Positions 45,860-54,639 of a stretch of 64,000 nt of DNA are shown piece after piece. The stretch is from Diadema setosum. Taxonomy: Eukaryota; Echinodermata; Echinoidea; Diadematoida; Diadematidae. Each line of letters starts with the position of its first letter. Position 1 is the first letter of the stretch. The notes below the pieces were generated by a model that was not told the DNA's origin, searched no databases, and was given only the letters and a program-made list of their open reading frames with translations. Location of the stretch: NCBI RefSeq assembly GCF_964275005.1, contig NC_092697.1, positions 11,587,227 to 11,651,226 on the forward strand, read 5' to 3'. The position numbers and the translations under genes are program-made.

Positions 45860-48683
45860 TACGTGTGTGTGTGTGTGTGTGTGTGTGTAGGGGTATTGGC
45901 GGTGGCATGCAGGTGGGAGGGGGGGGGGGATAGTGCTTGTTTGTTGGGCCATAGGACAATGCTCCTCCCCCCCCCCCACCCCCACACCCCTACGATGGGA
46001 AGATAGGGCGAACCCACGAAAATACTTTTCCGTTTATTGTGTTAAAAAAAAAAAAAAAAAAAAACTCCTCCCCCTTCTGGTTCCTTTCTGGATTTTAGTC
46101 AGATCCAACGTTTCTTCTCGATACGTATGATAGTGCATAAGAGGGGAACAATGATATTTGGTGTGGCAAAATGTGAGTGTCCACTCACCACAACAAAAAG
46201 AGACTGTCATATGACTTGATAAGAGATGTGTGCTGTAAGGCGTGACGAGATCATGTGCTCACCGAAGGTCAGTGATGCTCCATAATGTTTACAGGTCAGT
46301 CGATCTATTGACAACTAATTTAGATTTAATTCATCGGGGTTGAGCGTCTCAGCTGAAGTTTTTTTTTTTTTTTTTTTCAGAAAGGCAGTGACATTTTTGG
46401 GTTTTTTTTAAACCCACAGTGGTGCTCACCTGTCACAGCCGGACAATCTCCGCGGACGTTCATCAGAGAGAAAGCAGGGAGAAGGAAGGTGAACGAAGGA
46501 CCCTGAACTATTGGAAGTCTGTAGAATTTGTAAGACAGTATGAAAATAAGACGTGATTCCATGAGAAAATAGATTTTTTTTTTTTAACTTCACTTGCAAG
46601 ACCGTGTGCGCAGGGATCGTCAGACAGAAAGTGACATGATGTAATTTGAGCCATCACCCGTTGATTGTGAGATACTTTAACAAGTGCGTGGACAATTGCT
46701 ACACTTTCATTTTCTTTGAATATTGAAGTTCACTCCGAGCATCGATCCAGGTATAACGTTAGATAGTCAGGGATCAGCCTTTGAAAGGCCATTATGGCCT
46801 ATTGTTGATTCCCCCACGTGTTATATATTTATTGCATCTTGCATGATGTAAGTTGCGCTCATTGTAATGTTTGTATGTATTTTTACTTACCCTCTGGAAA
46901 TAAATGACTGAATGAATGAAGAGAACATGCTACTGACTTTTGGTATCACTACGCTGTGCATTAAACATGTTCCTTTGTTTAGTATATCACACATATTTGC
47001 TTGCATACTTGTTAAAAAGAATGTTTTGTTTGTGTGATGTTAAATATGGTTTACCAATGTGAAAATAGGAAAATAAAGTGATTAAAAATGGGATATAGCA
47101 ATTCTCAGATGTGATGTCGGAATGTGATTTATTCATATCATTCATTAAGATTTCATCAGCAATTGTCATGAATACTCAACTCTTCTTTCAGCGTCGAGAA
47201 CTTTTCTTTTTTCAGGTAACTTGTTACGGTAGGTACATGTTGATGTAACTCCACTTAAACTGCTTGTTTGTTTATTTGTTTATTTATTTGTTTGTTTGTT
47301 TGTTTATTTATTTATTTGTTTGTTTGTTTGTTTGGCGGGTGCAGTATGCGGCGAGCACCTTGAACCGAACGTCGTCTGCAGGAAGGTCTGGATACCAGCA
47401 ACCACGAACTGCGTGGAGACCAGCTTGGAGATGATGTCCAGGTTGCCATGGATACAGAGATATGGCGCCAAGATGAGGGGTGTAGCAAAGAGGCCAGTAA
47501 AATCTGCCAAGAAATGCTGGAAGAAGCAGAGAGTGAGATGGAGAGAGAGAGAGAGAGAGAGGTCGAAGGGGTCGGTGTAGTATTAAAGGGAATGGCTATG
47601 TTTTTATGAAGTCTCTACTCCATCTCCAAGAAAGATACTCCCAACCCAGTCACTCATTCAAGCTATGAAATTGTATTTGATGTCAGAGAATACTAGTATG
47701 TCATACAACGTTGACATGACATTAACTATCAGCACCGAAAAAGTGATAAATCTGGGAAGAGCTATAAGCTCATAAATGAAAGCCATATTCGCTTTTTCAG
47801 CACAGTTATAAAATTAAAAAAAAGACATATATGAAGAGGCAAATATTCTTTTTCTGCGAAAATATCCGATCGTCAAACAAATAAGACAGCCCAATGCCAC
47901 AACAGAACATGAACGACGGACAAAAGCGGACATTCTAACGACGGATAAAGGAGGATGATATAAGAAATGGTACTCAGTTAGCATGAGTGTCTTTATGTTA
48001 TCTTGTGTCAATTTGACTCTACTCACATGTTCCATTTTTGTATTTGAAGAGAATTCTATCTCTAAATTTGCTGCTCAACACAGCAAGTTTCATTTTATTT
48101 CTTTTTTTTTTCATTTTCATTTCATTTCCAACAATGCAAAACATTTACATATTACTCTCTAAAAAAAAAAAATCGAGTGAAAATATTCACTCTTGAAAGA
48201 GTGAATACAAAAAAAGAGTGCATTTAGAGTGAAATTGGAGTGAATTTTGAGTGAAAATGTTCATTTTCACTCATTCAGGAGTGACCTCAGGGATCACTCG
48301 AATATTTTGGGGTGATCCCTGAGGTCACTCTAAAACGAGTGGAAATAAACATTTTCACTCAAAATTCACTCCAATTTCACTCTAAATTCACTTTTTTTGT
48401 ATTCACTCTTTCAAGAGTGAATATTTTCCCTCGATTTTTTTTTAGAGAGTACACAAAATAACACAATATCAATACAATTAACTTTCAATTTACTTGTCTT
48501 TACCTGCATCGCCAACAAGAACGTGCTGTACCATGGTGGTCGGTCGTCGATTCCATAGATCACCGTGCCTCTGTTCTTGGCAGCTGTGACGCTGGTGCGA
48601 TCTCCTTCGATATCAACGTCCTTGTCGATTTCTATATGTGTAATGTTGGGGTCATCCACCTCCGCCAATCGTATCTCCTCCAT
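35959..48683 (-). CDS. SLC23-family nucleobase/ascorbate transporter B (12 coding exons)
   Basis: Complete gene. Coding exons in order: 48683-48504, 47516-47359, 46518-46430, 45684-45617, 44023-43842, 43457-43337, 41880-41724, 40825-40572, 39982-39853, 38647-38504, 36527-36432, 36212-35959. They join in frame to 610 residues. Intron positions and phases equal those of gene A, so the two are tandem duplicates. A multi-spanning plasma-membrane carrier is expected, Na+-coupled in the animal family. Seen: [10 protein letters not shown] before helix 1, QGPSFTFL in helix 3, sequons NAT and NAS in the helix 3-4 loop, [14 protein letters not shown] (E344), NAT signature [10 protein letters not shown] (394-403), and tail CYDFPFGM. 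Start choice: ATG at 48683; a GTG directly before it is not needed. Intron 4 is GC-AG, as in gene A. Confidence 0.94.
36432..36527 (-). CDS. Transporter B exon 11
   Basis: Last helix: [20 protein letters not shown] ... CILDNTIPG. Acceptor ATGCAG|GT, donor CCTG|GTAATT, exit phase 1. Confidence 0.94.
36788..37440. repeat. GC-rich repeat element in intron 10 of gene B
   Basis: GTGTCACACCTTTCCGGGCA and a near copy occur in the same direction at about 36798 and 36980. CGCCCGGAGGTGCGCACGCA near 36915 is mirrored by TGCGTGAGCACCTCCGGGCA near 37396. Two direct and one inverted relation suggest nested or composite insertions of one family. No coding capacity. Confidence 0.6.
38283..38437. repeat. Short fold-back MITE beside exon 10 of gene B
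   Basis: TTAGATCTGAGACGCGAACG at the left is mirrored by CGTTCGCGTCACAGATCTAA at the right; the arms are about 40 bases around a 70-base centre. Confidence 0.75.
38504..38647 (-). CDS. Transporter B exon 10
   Basis: Helices 12-13: [20 protein letters not shown], then a membrane stretch to SINTG. Acceptor TTTTAG|GT, donor ACAG|GTATCA, exit phase 1. Confidence 0.95.
39853..39982 (-). CDS. Transporter B exon 9
   Basis: [20 protein letters not shown] to [14 protein letters not shown]. Acceptor CGCAG|GTC, donor TTTG|GTGAGT, exit phase 1. Confidence 0.95.
40572..40825 (-). CDS. Transporter B exon 8 (substrate-site exon)
   Basis: Helices 8-10 with [20 protein letters not shown] and the NAT signature [10 protein letters not shown]. 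Acceptor ACGCAG|GTC, donor AAG|GTGAGA, phase 0. By hand count about 21 of 254 bases differ from gene A, fewer per base than in exons 2, 5 and 9. Confidence 0.96.
41230..41600. repeat. GC-rich island of GAGACGTC motifs in intron 7 of gene B
   Basis: GACGTC and GAGACGTCT-type words occur many times in both orientations in an otherwise AT-rich intron. ACGTC-centred words are self-complementary, so the segment can fold on itself. No reading frame with domain resemblance. Confidence 0.65.
41724..41880 (-). CDS. Transporter B exon 7
   Basis: Helix 7 and loop: [34 protein letters not shown]. Acceptor TTTGTAG|GTG, donor CCAG|GTATAG, exit phase 1. Confidence 0.95.
42784..42960. repeat. MITE family M6, copy 1 (intron 6 of gene B)
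   Basis: The left end GGGGCGCCAAGTATCGCATG is mirrored at the right by CATGCGACACTTGGCGCCCC. Inner arms carry TTTCGTGACGAAA-like words. Copy 2 is at 50650-50866. Confidence 0.85.
43337..43457 (-). CDS. Transporter B exon 6
   Basis: Helix 6 and loop: [19 protein letters not shown] ... WFPLFRLFP. Donor CCG|GTTCGT is a weak GT site but the frame and gene A support it. Exit phase 0. Confidence 0.93.
43720..43752. repeat. (TG)n microsatellite
   Basis: About 16 TG units in intron 5 of gene B. Confidence 0.93.
43842..44023 (-). CDS. Transporter B exon 5
   Basis: Helices 4-5: [19 protein letters not shown] ... [17 protein letters not shown], ending QHWGIAGL. Acceptor ATGTAG|CTG, donor CT|GTGAGT, exit phase 2. 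Confidence 0.95.
44330..44580 (+). mobile_element. LINE 3' tail fragment in intron 4 of gene B
   Basis: AT-rich 3'-UTR-like DNA ends in AATGAAATAAAATCTGAATT and (GAATT)n. Ends of this kind mark CR1/L2-like LINEs. No reverse transcriptase sequence remains, so the family is unsure. Confidence 0.5.
44728..44885. repeat. MITE family M4, copy 2 (intron 4 of gene B)
   Basis: The ends GGACCCCATTTCATAAAAGG and TTTTGATGAAATGGGGCCC are inverted repeats. The inner arms TAGCAACTCTTGTTGGAATGG and CCATTCCAGCAAGAGTTACT pair. A more diverged relative of the 19.4 kb copy. Confidence 0.72.
45303..45346 (+). repeat. LINE-type 3' tail fragment
   Basis: TGTGTGGAAATAAAATCATT followed by TGAATTGATTTGA, nearly identical to 13108-13146. 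Confidence 0.5.
45617..45684 (-). CDS. Transporter B exon 4, ends at a GC splice donor
   Basis: Loop exon [20 protein letters not shown] with two sequons. It ends at GAG before GCAAGT, as in gene A; only this GC donor keeps the phase-0 join to LSGAILIAS in exon 5. Confidence 0.9.
45814..45890. repeat. (GT)n microsatellite
   Basis: Interrupted GT repeat of about 75 bases, followed by G- and C-runs to about 45980, in intron 3 of gene B. Confidence 0.92.
46430..46518 (-). CDS. Transporter B exon 3
   Basis: Helix 3: [19 protein letters not shown], ending RGDCPAVT. Acceptor CTACAG|ACT, donor ACAG|GTGAGC, exit phase 1. Confidence 0.94.
46740..46918 (+). mobile_element. LINE 3' tail fragment (L2-like end)
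   Basis: It ends CCTCTGGAAATAAATGACTG followed by (AATG)n, the usual look of a LINE 3' end with a short terminal repeat. In intron 2 of gene B. Confidence 0.5.
47263..47334. repeat. (TTTG)n/(TTTA)n microsatellite
   Basis: Tetranucleotide repeat, only about 25 bases from the exon 2 donor of gene B. Confidence 0.92.
47359..47516 (-). CDS. Transporter B exon 2
   Basis: Helices 1-2: [20 protein letters not shown] to QTTFGSR. Acceptor TTCCAG|CAT, donor CAAG|GTGCTC, exit phase 2. Confidence 0.95.
47541..47562. repeat. (GA)n microsatellite
   Basis: About 11 GA units, on the intron side of the exon 2 acceptor of gene B. Gene A has a longer GA run at the matching place. Confidence 0.9.
48153..48451. 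repeat. Long palindromic MITE family M3, copy 2
   Basis: Near-copy of 11780-12082: arms of about 145 bases from ACTCTCTAAAAAAAA to TTTTTTTTAGAGAGT, with TA at both borders. It lies in intron 1 of gene B, about 50 bases from the exon 1 donor. Confidence 0.9.
48504..48683 (-). CDS. Transporter B exon 1 (start exon)
   Basis: Residues 1-60: acidic N-terminus (DVDIEGD), then [18 protein letters not shown]. Donor CAG|GTAAAG, phase 0. The N-terminus differs strongly from gene A outside the [11 protein letters not shown] stretch. Confidence 0.9.
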
Positions 48684-49486
48684 CACGGTTTACTCTGTGC
48701 AGTCCAACTCGAGAAGAACGTTGATGTCGAAACAAAGAGACAACCTCGCACCTTCAAAGCTTTGAGCCTTTTAGATAATACACTTACCTGCTTACACTTG
48801 TTCCGGGACAATTTCCCTCCAGTAAAGGGTCAAATAAACATTAGTGAGGAGCTTGTAACCCTACACACTTAGTTCAAATGACCACCATAAGTCCGGAAAC
48901 TATAACCAAGGCTATGTATACATACACGGTAAGTCGTGTAGTCATCAGTCAACAGGGCTGGTGCGTCTGCAGAAAGGCCGAGAGTACCGCACAAAATTGT
49001 ACGGCATACATTTTTTGCAGTGCATTGTGACGCCACAGAAGAGAGCAGTGATCTTCGACGTACTTATACTCAATGTGCAGGAGTCAAAAGACTGAACAGC
49101 AGAAAAGATAAATCCCTGGTATATATTTCTCTCTTTTTTTGTCCAGGTTTTTTTTTTCTCCTTTTTCTTTTCTTAGATTATTTTTAAAGTCGCCATACCT
49201 GCTCGCATGTGTGGAGCTCATTGTTATTTTCCACAGAATGACAGCTATTATCCATTCTAGGAACAGATTAAGAATAGTTGAGTGCAGTCATCTGAAGGGA
49301 CAAACAGTCGAGTGAAGCCTCTGCCGATTCTTGTTTACTCAAAGCGAAAAAAACCGAAGGGCCCATTATCAACAATAACGACAGTTTCCACCGAAATCAA
49401 GAAAGCACATTTAAGGGAAAAACGGATTCCAGATTAAGAAACAACAAAGACATAATGACTTCTATATACTGACACCGTCCCTGTAT

Positions 49487-49488
<2 letters not shown>
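48684..49488. other. Upstream region of gene B
   Basis: Presumed 5' UTR and promoter. It shows no clear similarity to the upstream region of gene A. No core promoter element stands out. Confidence 0.4.
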
Positions 49489-49559
<71 letters not shown>

Positions 49560-49560
49560 A
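49489..49560. repeat. (CAA)n microsatellite
   Basis: About 24 CAA units without interruption. Confidence 0.96.
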
Positions 49561-49609
49561 CGCAAAAACTGGTTAAGTCGGGGTGCTTATAACATTTCAG
49601 CACCAAAAC

Positions 49610-49764
49610 CAGGGGCGGATAAAGGAATTCCGTAAAGGGGAGGCGCCTTTGCATAATTAAAAGGGGGGGGGGGGGCTCACGTACCCCCATTTTTTTTTTC
49701 TTTTACTTTGACAAAAATAAAGAGTGGGCGCGCCCCCGGTACGCCCCCTCTGAATCTGCCACTG
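49610..49764. repeat. Small inverted-end element (GGGGCGGAT type)
   Basis: The left end CAGGGGCGGATAAAGGAATT and the right end GAATCTGCCACTG are imperfect inverted repeats. GGAATTCCGTAAAGGGG-like sequence also occurs near 23310-23330. Confidence 0.6.
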
Positions 49765-49814
49765 AAAACAAAAACGAAATAAAACAAACTAACAAAAAAA
49801 AAGTTCATTTCTTC

Positions 49815-50040
49815 ACCTGTGGGGTGCTGGCAAAGTGGATCTTGACTTTCAATCGCTGGACACAAGTTCGAATCCAGTCCAGTGCTAAGTCCGTGGACAA
49901 CTTTTAACCCACCCTTTCCCTCTCGACCCAGGTGTATAAATGCGTACATGGCAGCGCTGAGGTAATAATAGTGGAAGGGCCATCTGGCCAACAGTGGCAA
50001 CACTGTAAAGGCTAACCCTGGATGAAGAGCACATAATATC
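49815..50040 (+). mobile_element. tRNA-derived SINE
   Basis: A tRNA-like head with A-box region GTGCTGGCAAAGTGG and B-box AAGTTCGAATCCAGT (about 49868-49882) is followed by a non-tRNA body with GGTGTATAAATGCGTACATG and GGGCCATCTGG. It differs from the SINE at 20.3-20.6 kb in the body. Confidence 0.6.
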
Positions 50041-50129
50041 ATGGTTTACTTTACTCGAGTTCCTCATTCTTATTCAGAGCTTCCAACTTTGACCAGAGTG
50101 CAACAAGAAGCTATGGAGGGGAGCCATCC

Positions 50130-50134
50130 CCCTC

Positions 50135-50175
<41 letters not shown>
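50130..50175. repeat. (CT)n microsatellite
   Basis: About 20 CT units with one interruption. Confidence 0.93.
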
Positions 50176-50178
<3 letters not shown>

Positions 50179-50649
50179 TGTGACAGTGTGCCTTCGTCAC
50201 TACATTGTGTTATAATAAAAAATGAGATGCAAAGCTTTACACTGCTGCACTGTGGCTAGAGTTTTCGGGCTTTGGACTTGTCAAGCGTGGCGTCGCACTG
50301 TCCTAACATTGGCACAAGATGGCAATACGAATATGGAATTTCCAGTTTTGTGCAAATCAAGCTGGCTCCTAACTTAGTTAAAAAAAAAACAATCAATAGC
50401 CGACTTAAGGCTTGAGATGCCCTCACTGAATCATGAAGGCATCGCACTGTCTCGAAGTTGAGCAAAGATGGTACACACTATAGAGGACATGTTCAAATTC
50501 GGCTCTGATCGCATGAACATCGGGCCAGTCGTCGCCAGCCGGTGGAGTTTCTCAAGCAACTCGTGAGCGGAAGCAAAATCTTCGTGAAGGGATGGTCCTA
50601 GATTTGAATCATGTACATATAGCTTAACGATTAAGGTAGTACAATCTTT

Positions 50650-50866
50650 GTCCATGGTTTAAAACATGAACAAAAACCGTAGTTTTGTTTGGGGCACCAA
50701 GTGTCGCATGGCCTATTTCGTGACGAAATCAGTCATTTTGTCGACGACATGATCATCTCGTCGACGAAAATAAATGACTGATTTCGTCACGAAATAGGCC
50801 ATGCGACACTTGGCGCCCCAAACAAAACTACGGTTTTTGTCCATGTCTTAAACCGGGCATGAACAA
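50650..50866. repeat. MITE family M6, copy 2, with longer arms
   Basis: GGGGCACCAAGTGTCGCATG and its mirror CATGCGACACTTGGCGCCCC share the core ends of copy 1. The inverted repeat continues outward through AAACCGTAGTTTTGTTT, giving arms of about 95 bases or more. Confidence 0.85.
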
Positions 50867-51794
50867 CGATTGTACCATCTTCTTGAATTTGGGCCATTAT
50901 GTCAGGCTTGATCTAGGCGAGAAGAAAATAGATAACCTGACAATGTTTAAGTAATGACATTGCAGAGACCAAGTGGAACAATAAAGTAATGCTTTGTTGT
51001 CTGGGTTCATAATTACATGTATATTCGTCGATTTGAACGTGCAATGGATTGTCCTACTGAGCATCGTTAGTAGGGCTTTGTAAAAACGGTGCCGAGATAC
51101 AAAGAAGAGAACTTTGCCCCGAGTTCACATAATGTTAAAATTTCATTGTTTAGTATGTATACGATCCCGAATGTGTATGACCTCGTTTTTATTGTTTACT
51201 GAACTGAACTGAATGACTGTGTAGCGTACGCTCACAGAAGACGAGGAGTGTGTTTATTTCTATGTTGTTTGCATCTATATATCATGGTATACTGTATAAG
51301 CACTATATAAGCAGGGACTGTACAAACACACAGAGATCATGACGGTGTGTGTGTGTGTGTGTGTTGTTAGATGACTGTCTCTGTATTATCAATGGAAGAA
51401 TCACGTACTGCCAGTGAAAAGGGGGCAAACCTTATACAATTTGCTGAAACTACTCGATGCTACCAAGCTCGCCACGAAGATTTAGACTCATAGAACTCTC
51501 AAGATATTCTCTTTCACACTATGAACTTTAGGGTAATATTGAGCTATTTTGCACCGAGTCCTTAGTTCTGTATTAGCCTCTTGTATTATTGTTTGTACAA
51601 GAGCGGAGGAATTTTCGATATCTAAGCTTCAATCAAACATACCTGTTGATACATTATTGTCCATTTTGGACAGCCTGCACGTAATGAATAAAATGCAGAA
51701 TGCTTCTGTATCAATGTAAGAATTAAGCTAGCGTATCAAATAGCAGAAACGATGACATAATACATGACGCATAGGCTCTTCCTCCCCGGGAATG
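50867..51794. other. Gene-free stretch
   Basis: A LINE-like tail (CTGAACTGAACTGAATGACT) lies near 51200-51222 and a short (GT)n near 51345-51364. Nothing else is recognised. Confidence 0.4.
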
Positions 51795-52147
51795 TTAAAG
51801 GTATTGTTTACCATTGGGAACAGTGATTTTAAAAATGTGATCACATTTGATGCATATGATTAGGTCAGTTGTATCACAAAACATCCTACCATATAAAAAG
51901 TTCGCAATGATGCCTAAAATATAAGGAGATATTACTATTTTTTCTCACTAAACCATAAACTGCAGACGGTTTATTCTAGAAACAATTTTATTTTACCTAT
52001 TGTTCACATTTTGTATACTTAACAATTGATTATACTGATATCATTTTTACATTGGTTGTTTCTTTCCCTAATTGACATTCTAAAATTATTTTGAAGCACT
52101 CAAGCTGGGTTTTTGTTTCATCTGCAAATGGTAAATAATACATTTAA
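51795..52147 (+). repeat. MITE family M2, copy 2
   Basis: The ends TTAAAGGTATTGTTTACCAT and ATGGTAAATAATACATTTAA are imperfect inverted repeats. The reverse complement of the body is at 10685-11060. Confidence 0.78.
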
Positions 52148-52169
52148 AGAGCAAGCTCAGTTTCATCCT

Positions 52170-52600
52170 CGAGACAAGTTACGGACGGGTCTGCCGATTG
52201 AAAAATGGGATCTTCCAACGGTGCAGTCCTGGCCACCAAAAACAAGGCTATTCAAAATCTATCCCAGCAATCTCCCATCTCCATCTACCTCCTCATCCAA
52301 GTATGCTTATGCAGATGACCTTTCGCCTCTGTACTCCAACAGAACTTGGACAACAGTATCACAGAGTAAAGACATGAATGTTCTCGCTGCGTACCTAGGG
52401 ACATGGAGACTTCACTACACGAAGGAGACTCATCGGGAACTTACAGTCAAGCTTTGCGGCTCAGTGCTGCCTTGTATCACCACCCCAATGTCTCTTGGGA
52501 TGAAACTGGACAGACAACGCACCATTAAACCACACATTGAAACACAGCGTGGCAAATTGACATCGAGTAACAATCTAGTCTTTTTTTATCATTGTTATCT
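52170..52600 (+). mobile_element. LINE reverse-transcriptase fragment
   Basis: Inside a 213-codon open frame, SNLPSPSTSSSKYAYADDL (catalytic YADD at 52308-52319) is followed by DMNVLAAYLGTWRLHYTKE and RELTVKLCGSVLP ... LGMKLDRQRT. This matches the palm region of a common animal non-LTR reverse transcriptase. Compared with the family as I know it, a stretch after TWRL is missing without loss of frame. Both ends are truncated and the left end abuts an M2 MITE. Not a functional gene. Confidence 0.72.
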
Positions 52601-52858
52601 TAAAGGGCATTTGCAAATGAAAGACAAAATGTTAATTTTTGCAATTTTTACTTTTGTGTCTTGGAGGAAAAAAAAAACCGAATGTGTTCACTCATGCGTA
52701 AAGTGTCGCTCTATTGTGACCTACTACGTTGATAGCAAAATAAATTACATTTAATATGGTACATAATACATTGATTTTTATCAAAATCTTGGATGAGAAT
52801 TATGAATTATGAACTCAAAAAAGTGTTTACTTTCTTTTTTTTTGCTGAGTGTATGTAT

Positions 52859-52860
<2 letters not shown>

Positions 52861-52899
<39 letters not shown>
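52861..52899. repeat. (TA)n microsatellite
   Basis: About 19 TA units. Confidence 0.95.
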
Positions 52900-52904
<5 letters not shown>

Positions 52905-53206
52905 TGGATGACTGCAAAGGTAGCAAGAGAACTTAATGAACAAATCAAACATAACACAAGTGTATGCTGTCTTCACCTTCAAATTTAGCTTATAAGATAT
53001 CAATTTGTCGTTATTTTACAATACAAGCATTTGGTCATCAACAAGCTCACAAAATTTTAAGGCAGTCGGAGCAACGGTGTTGGTATGTGCCTTTACTGCA
53101 AGCCTTGTAACCATGGTAACTGTATTTAGTGAGAGAATTTTGAGACGAACGAAGTGGAACTGTCCAATGCTTGTTGTCTCAATGAAAAAAATATCACTGA
53201 AGGTGA

Positions 53207-54464
53207 TTAATACCCCCGCCCCGTGACGACAGTCTTACCCAAGGAATGATCTTTCCTTGATCTTCTGCCATTTAAATGCCGTTACCATGGCAACGCAGCT
53301 TCCGACACGTCCGAAAAATATGTCTTGCACATCTTCCCACCAAGACTATTGTGTGTGCCACATTTCATAAGCTTTTGTCAAAAACTGAGGAAGTAGTTCA
53401 ATCCACAAGATCTTTCCTTGATCTTCCGCCATTAATATGCCGTTACCATGGCAACGCAGCTTCCGACACGTCAAAAAAAATATGTCTTGCACATCTTCCC
53501 ACCAAGACCAATGTGTGTGCCACATTTCATGAGCTTCAGTCGAATACAGAGGAAGTAGTTCAATCCGCAAGATCTTTCCTTGATCTTCTGCCATTTATAT
53601 GCCGTTACCATGGCAACGCAGCTTCCGACACGTCCTAAAAATATGTCTTCCACATCTTCCCACCAAGATCAAGGTGTGTGCCACATTTCATAAGCTTTGG
53701 TCAAAAAACTGAGGAAGTAGTTAAATCCGCAAGATCTTTCCTTGATCTTCTGCCATTAATATGCCGTTACCATGGCAACGTACTTTCGGGTACTGTCAAA
53801 AAATGCGTCATGCACATCTACAACCAAAGGCACACATCTGTACCAAGTTTCATGTAAATTGGGCAAAAACTGAGGAAGTAGTTTGCAACACAAAATTTTC
53901 CATCATTTTGGCTCATAATATGTGAGCTGTTACCATGGCAACATACTTTTTGTCACTGTCAAGAAATGTATCATGCTGACCTATAACCTAAGACAAACAT
54001 TCAATATGAATTCCATGAGAATTGGAAGAACACTGATGAAGCAGTTTTGCCATGAAGCATTTTGCCCTATATTTTACCAATAACATGCCGTTACCATGGC
54101 AACGCACTTTTTGCCACTGCGGAAATATGTGTCTTGCACATTAACATATTCAGATGAACATCTGTACCTAATTTCATAAAAATTGATCAAAAACTGTGGG
54201 AGGAGTTCGCGACGCAAGATTTGTACCCATTTTTGCCAATAATATGCCGTTACCATGGCAACGTACTTTGGGTGCTGTCAAAAAATACGTCTTGTACATC
54301 TACAACCCAAGGCACACATCTGTGCCAAGTTTTATGGGAATCGGTTGAAAACTGAGGAAGTAGTTCGCGACGCAAGATTTGCAACGGACCGACCGCCCGA
54401 CCGACCGCCCGACCGTCCGCTGATTCCTATATACCCCTTCAAACTTCGTTTGGCGGGGGTATAA
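53207..54464. mobile_element. Tandem-repeat element with inverted ends, seven units
   Basis: A near-identical GTTACCATGGCAACG word recurs at 53281, 53442, 53604, 53766, 53939, 54090 and 54249 (spacing 151-173). Each unit also carries CACATCT and AAACTGAGGAAGTAGTT-like words. The left units are most alike, the right ones diverged. The array is bounded by TTAATACCCCCGCC and GGCGGGGGTATAA, which are inverted repeats. This architecture recalls pearl-like elements of invertebrates (a non-autonomous element with a tandem core); the assignment is inference. Confidence 0.75.
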
Positions 54465-54639
54465 AAAAAGGCAACAGACGAAAACCTTCCTCAACGAAAA
54501 CAATATCATAAATGTAACAATATTCGAAATAGTATTTGTTATAAAGTCTTGGAACACCGGTCTTTATTTGAGTTGGAAGTTTTTTTTAATATCGATCGAA
54601 TTGAGAAATTCTGAACCCATCCTTTTTTTTTTTTTTTTT

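Noticed and set aside
45548-46017. Open frames rich in H, T and V near 45.8 kb
   Set aside because: They are translations of the GT microsatellite and C-runs; only 45617-45684 within this region is a real exon.
48684-48686. GTG just before the gene B ATG as the start codon
   Set aside because: Nuclear animal genes start at ATG; ATG at 48683 follows directly and suffices.
49397-49690. Minus-strand open frame with a long cysteine run
   Set aside because: It is a translation of the (CAA)n microsatellite.
53250-54440. Repeat array as a CRISPR array
   Set aside because: Units are about 160 bases, without a short-repeat/unique-spacer pattern, in an animal genome.
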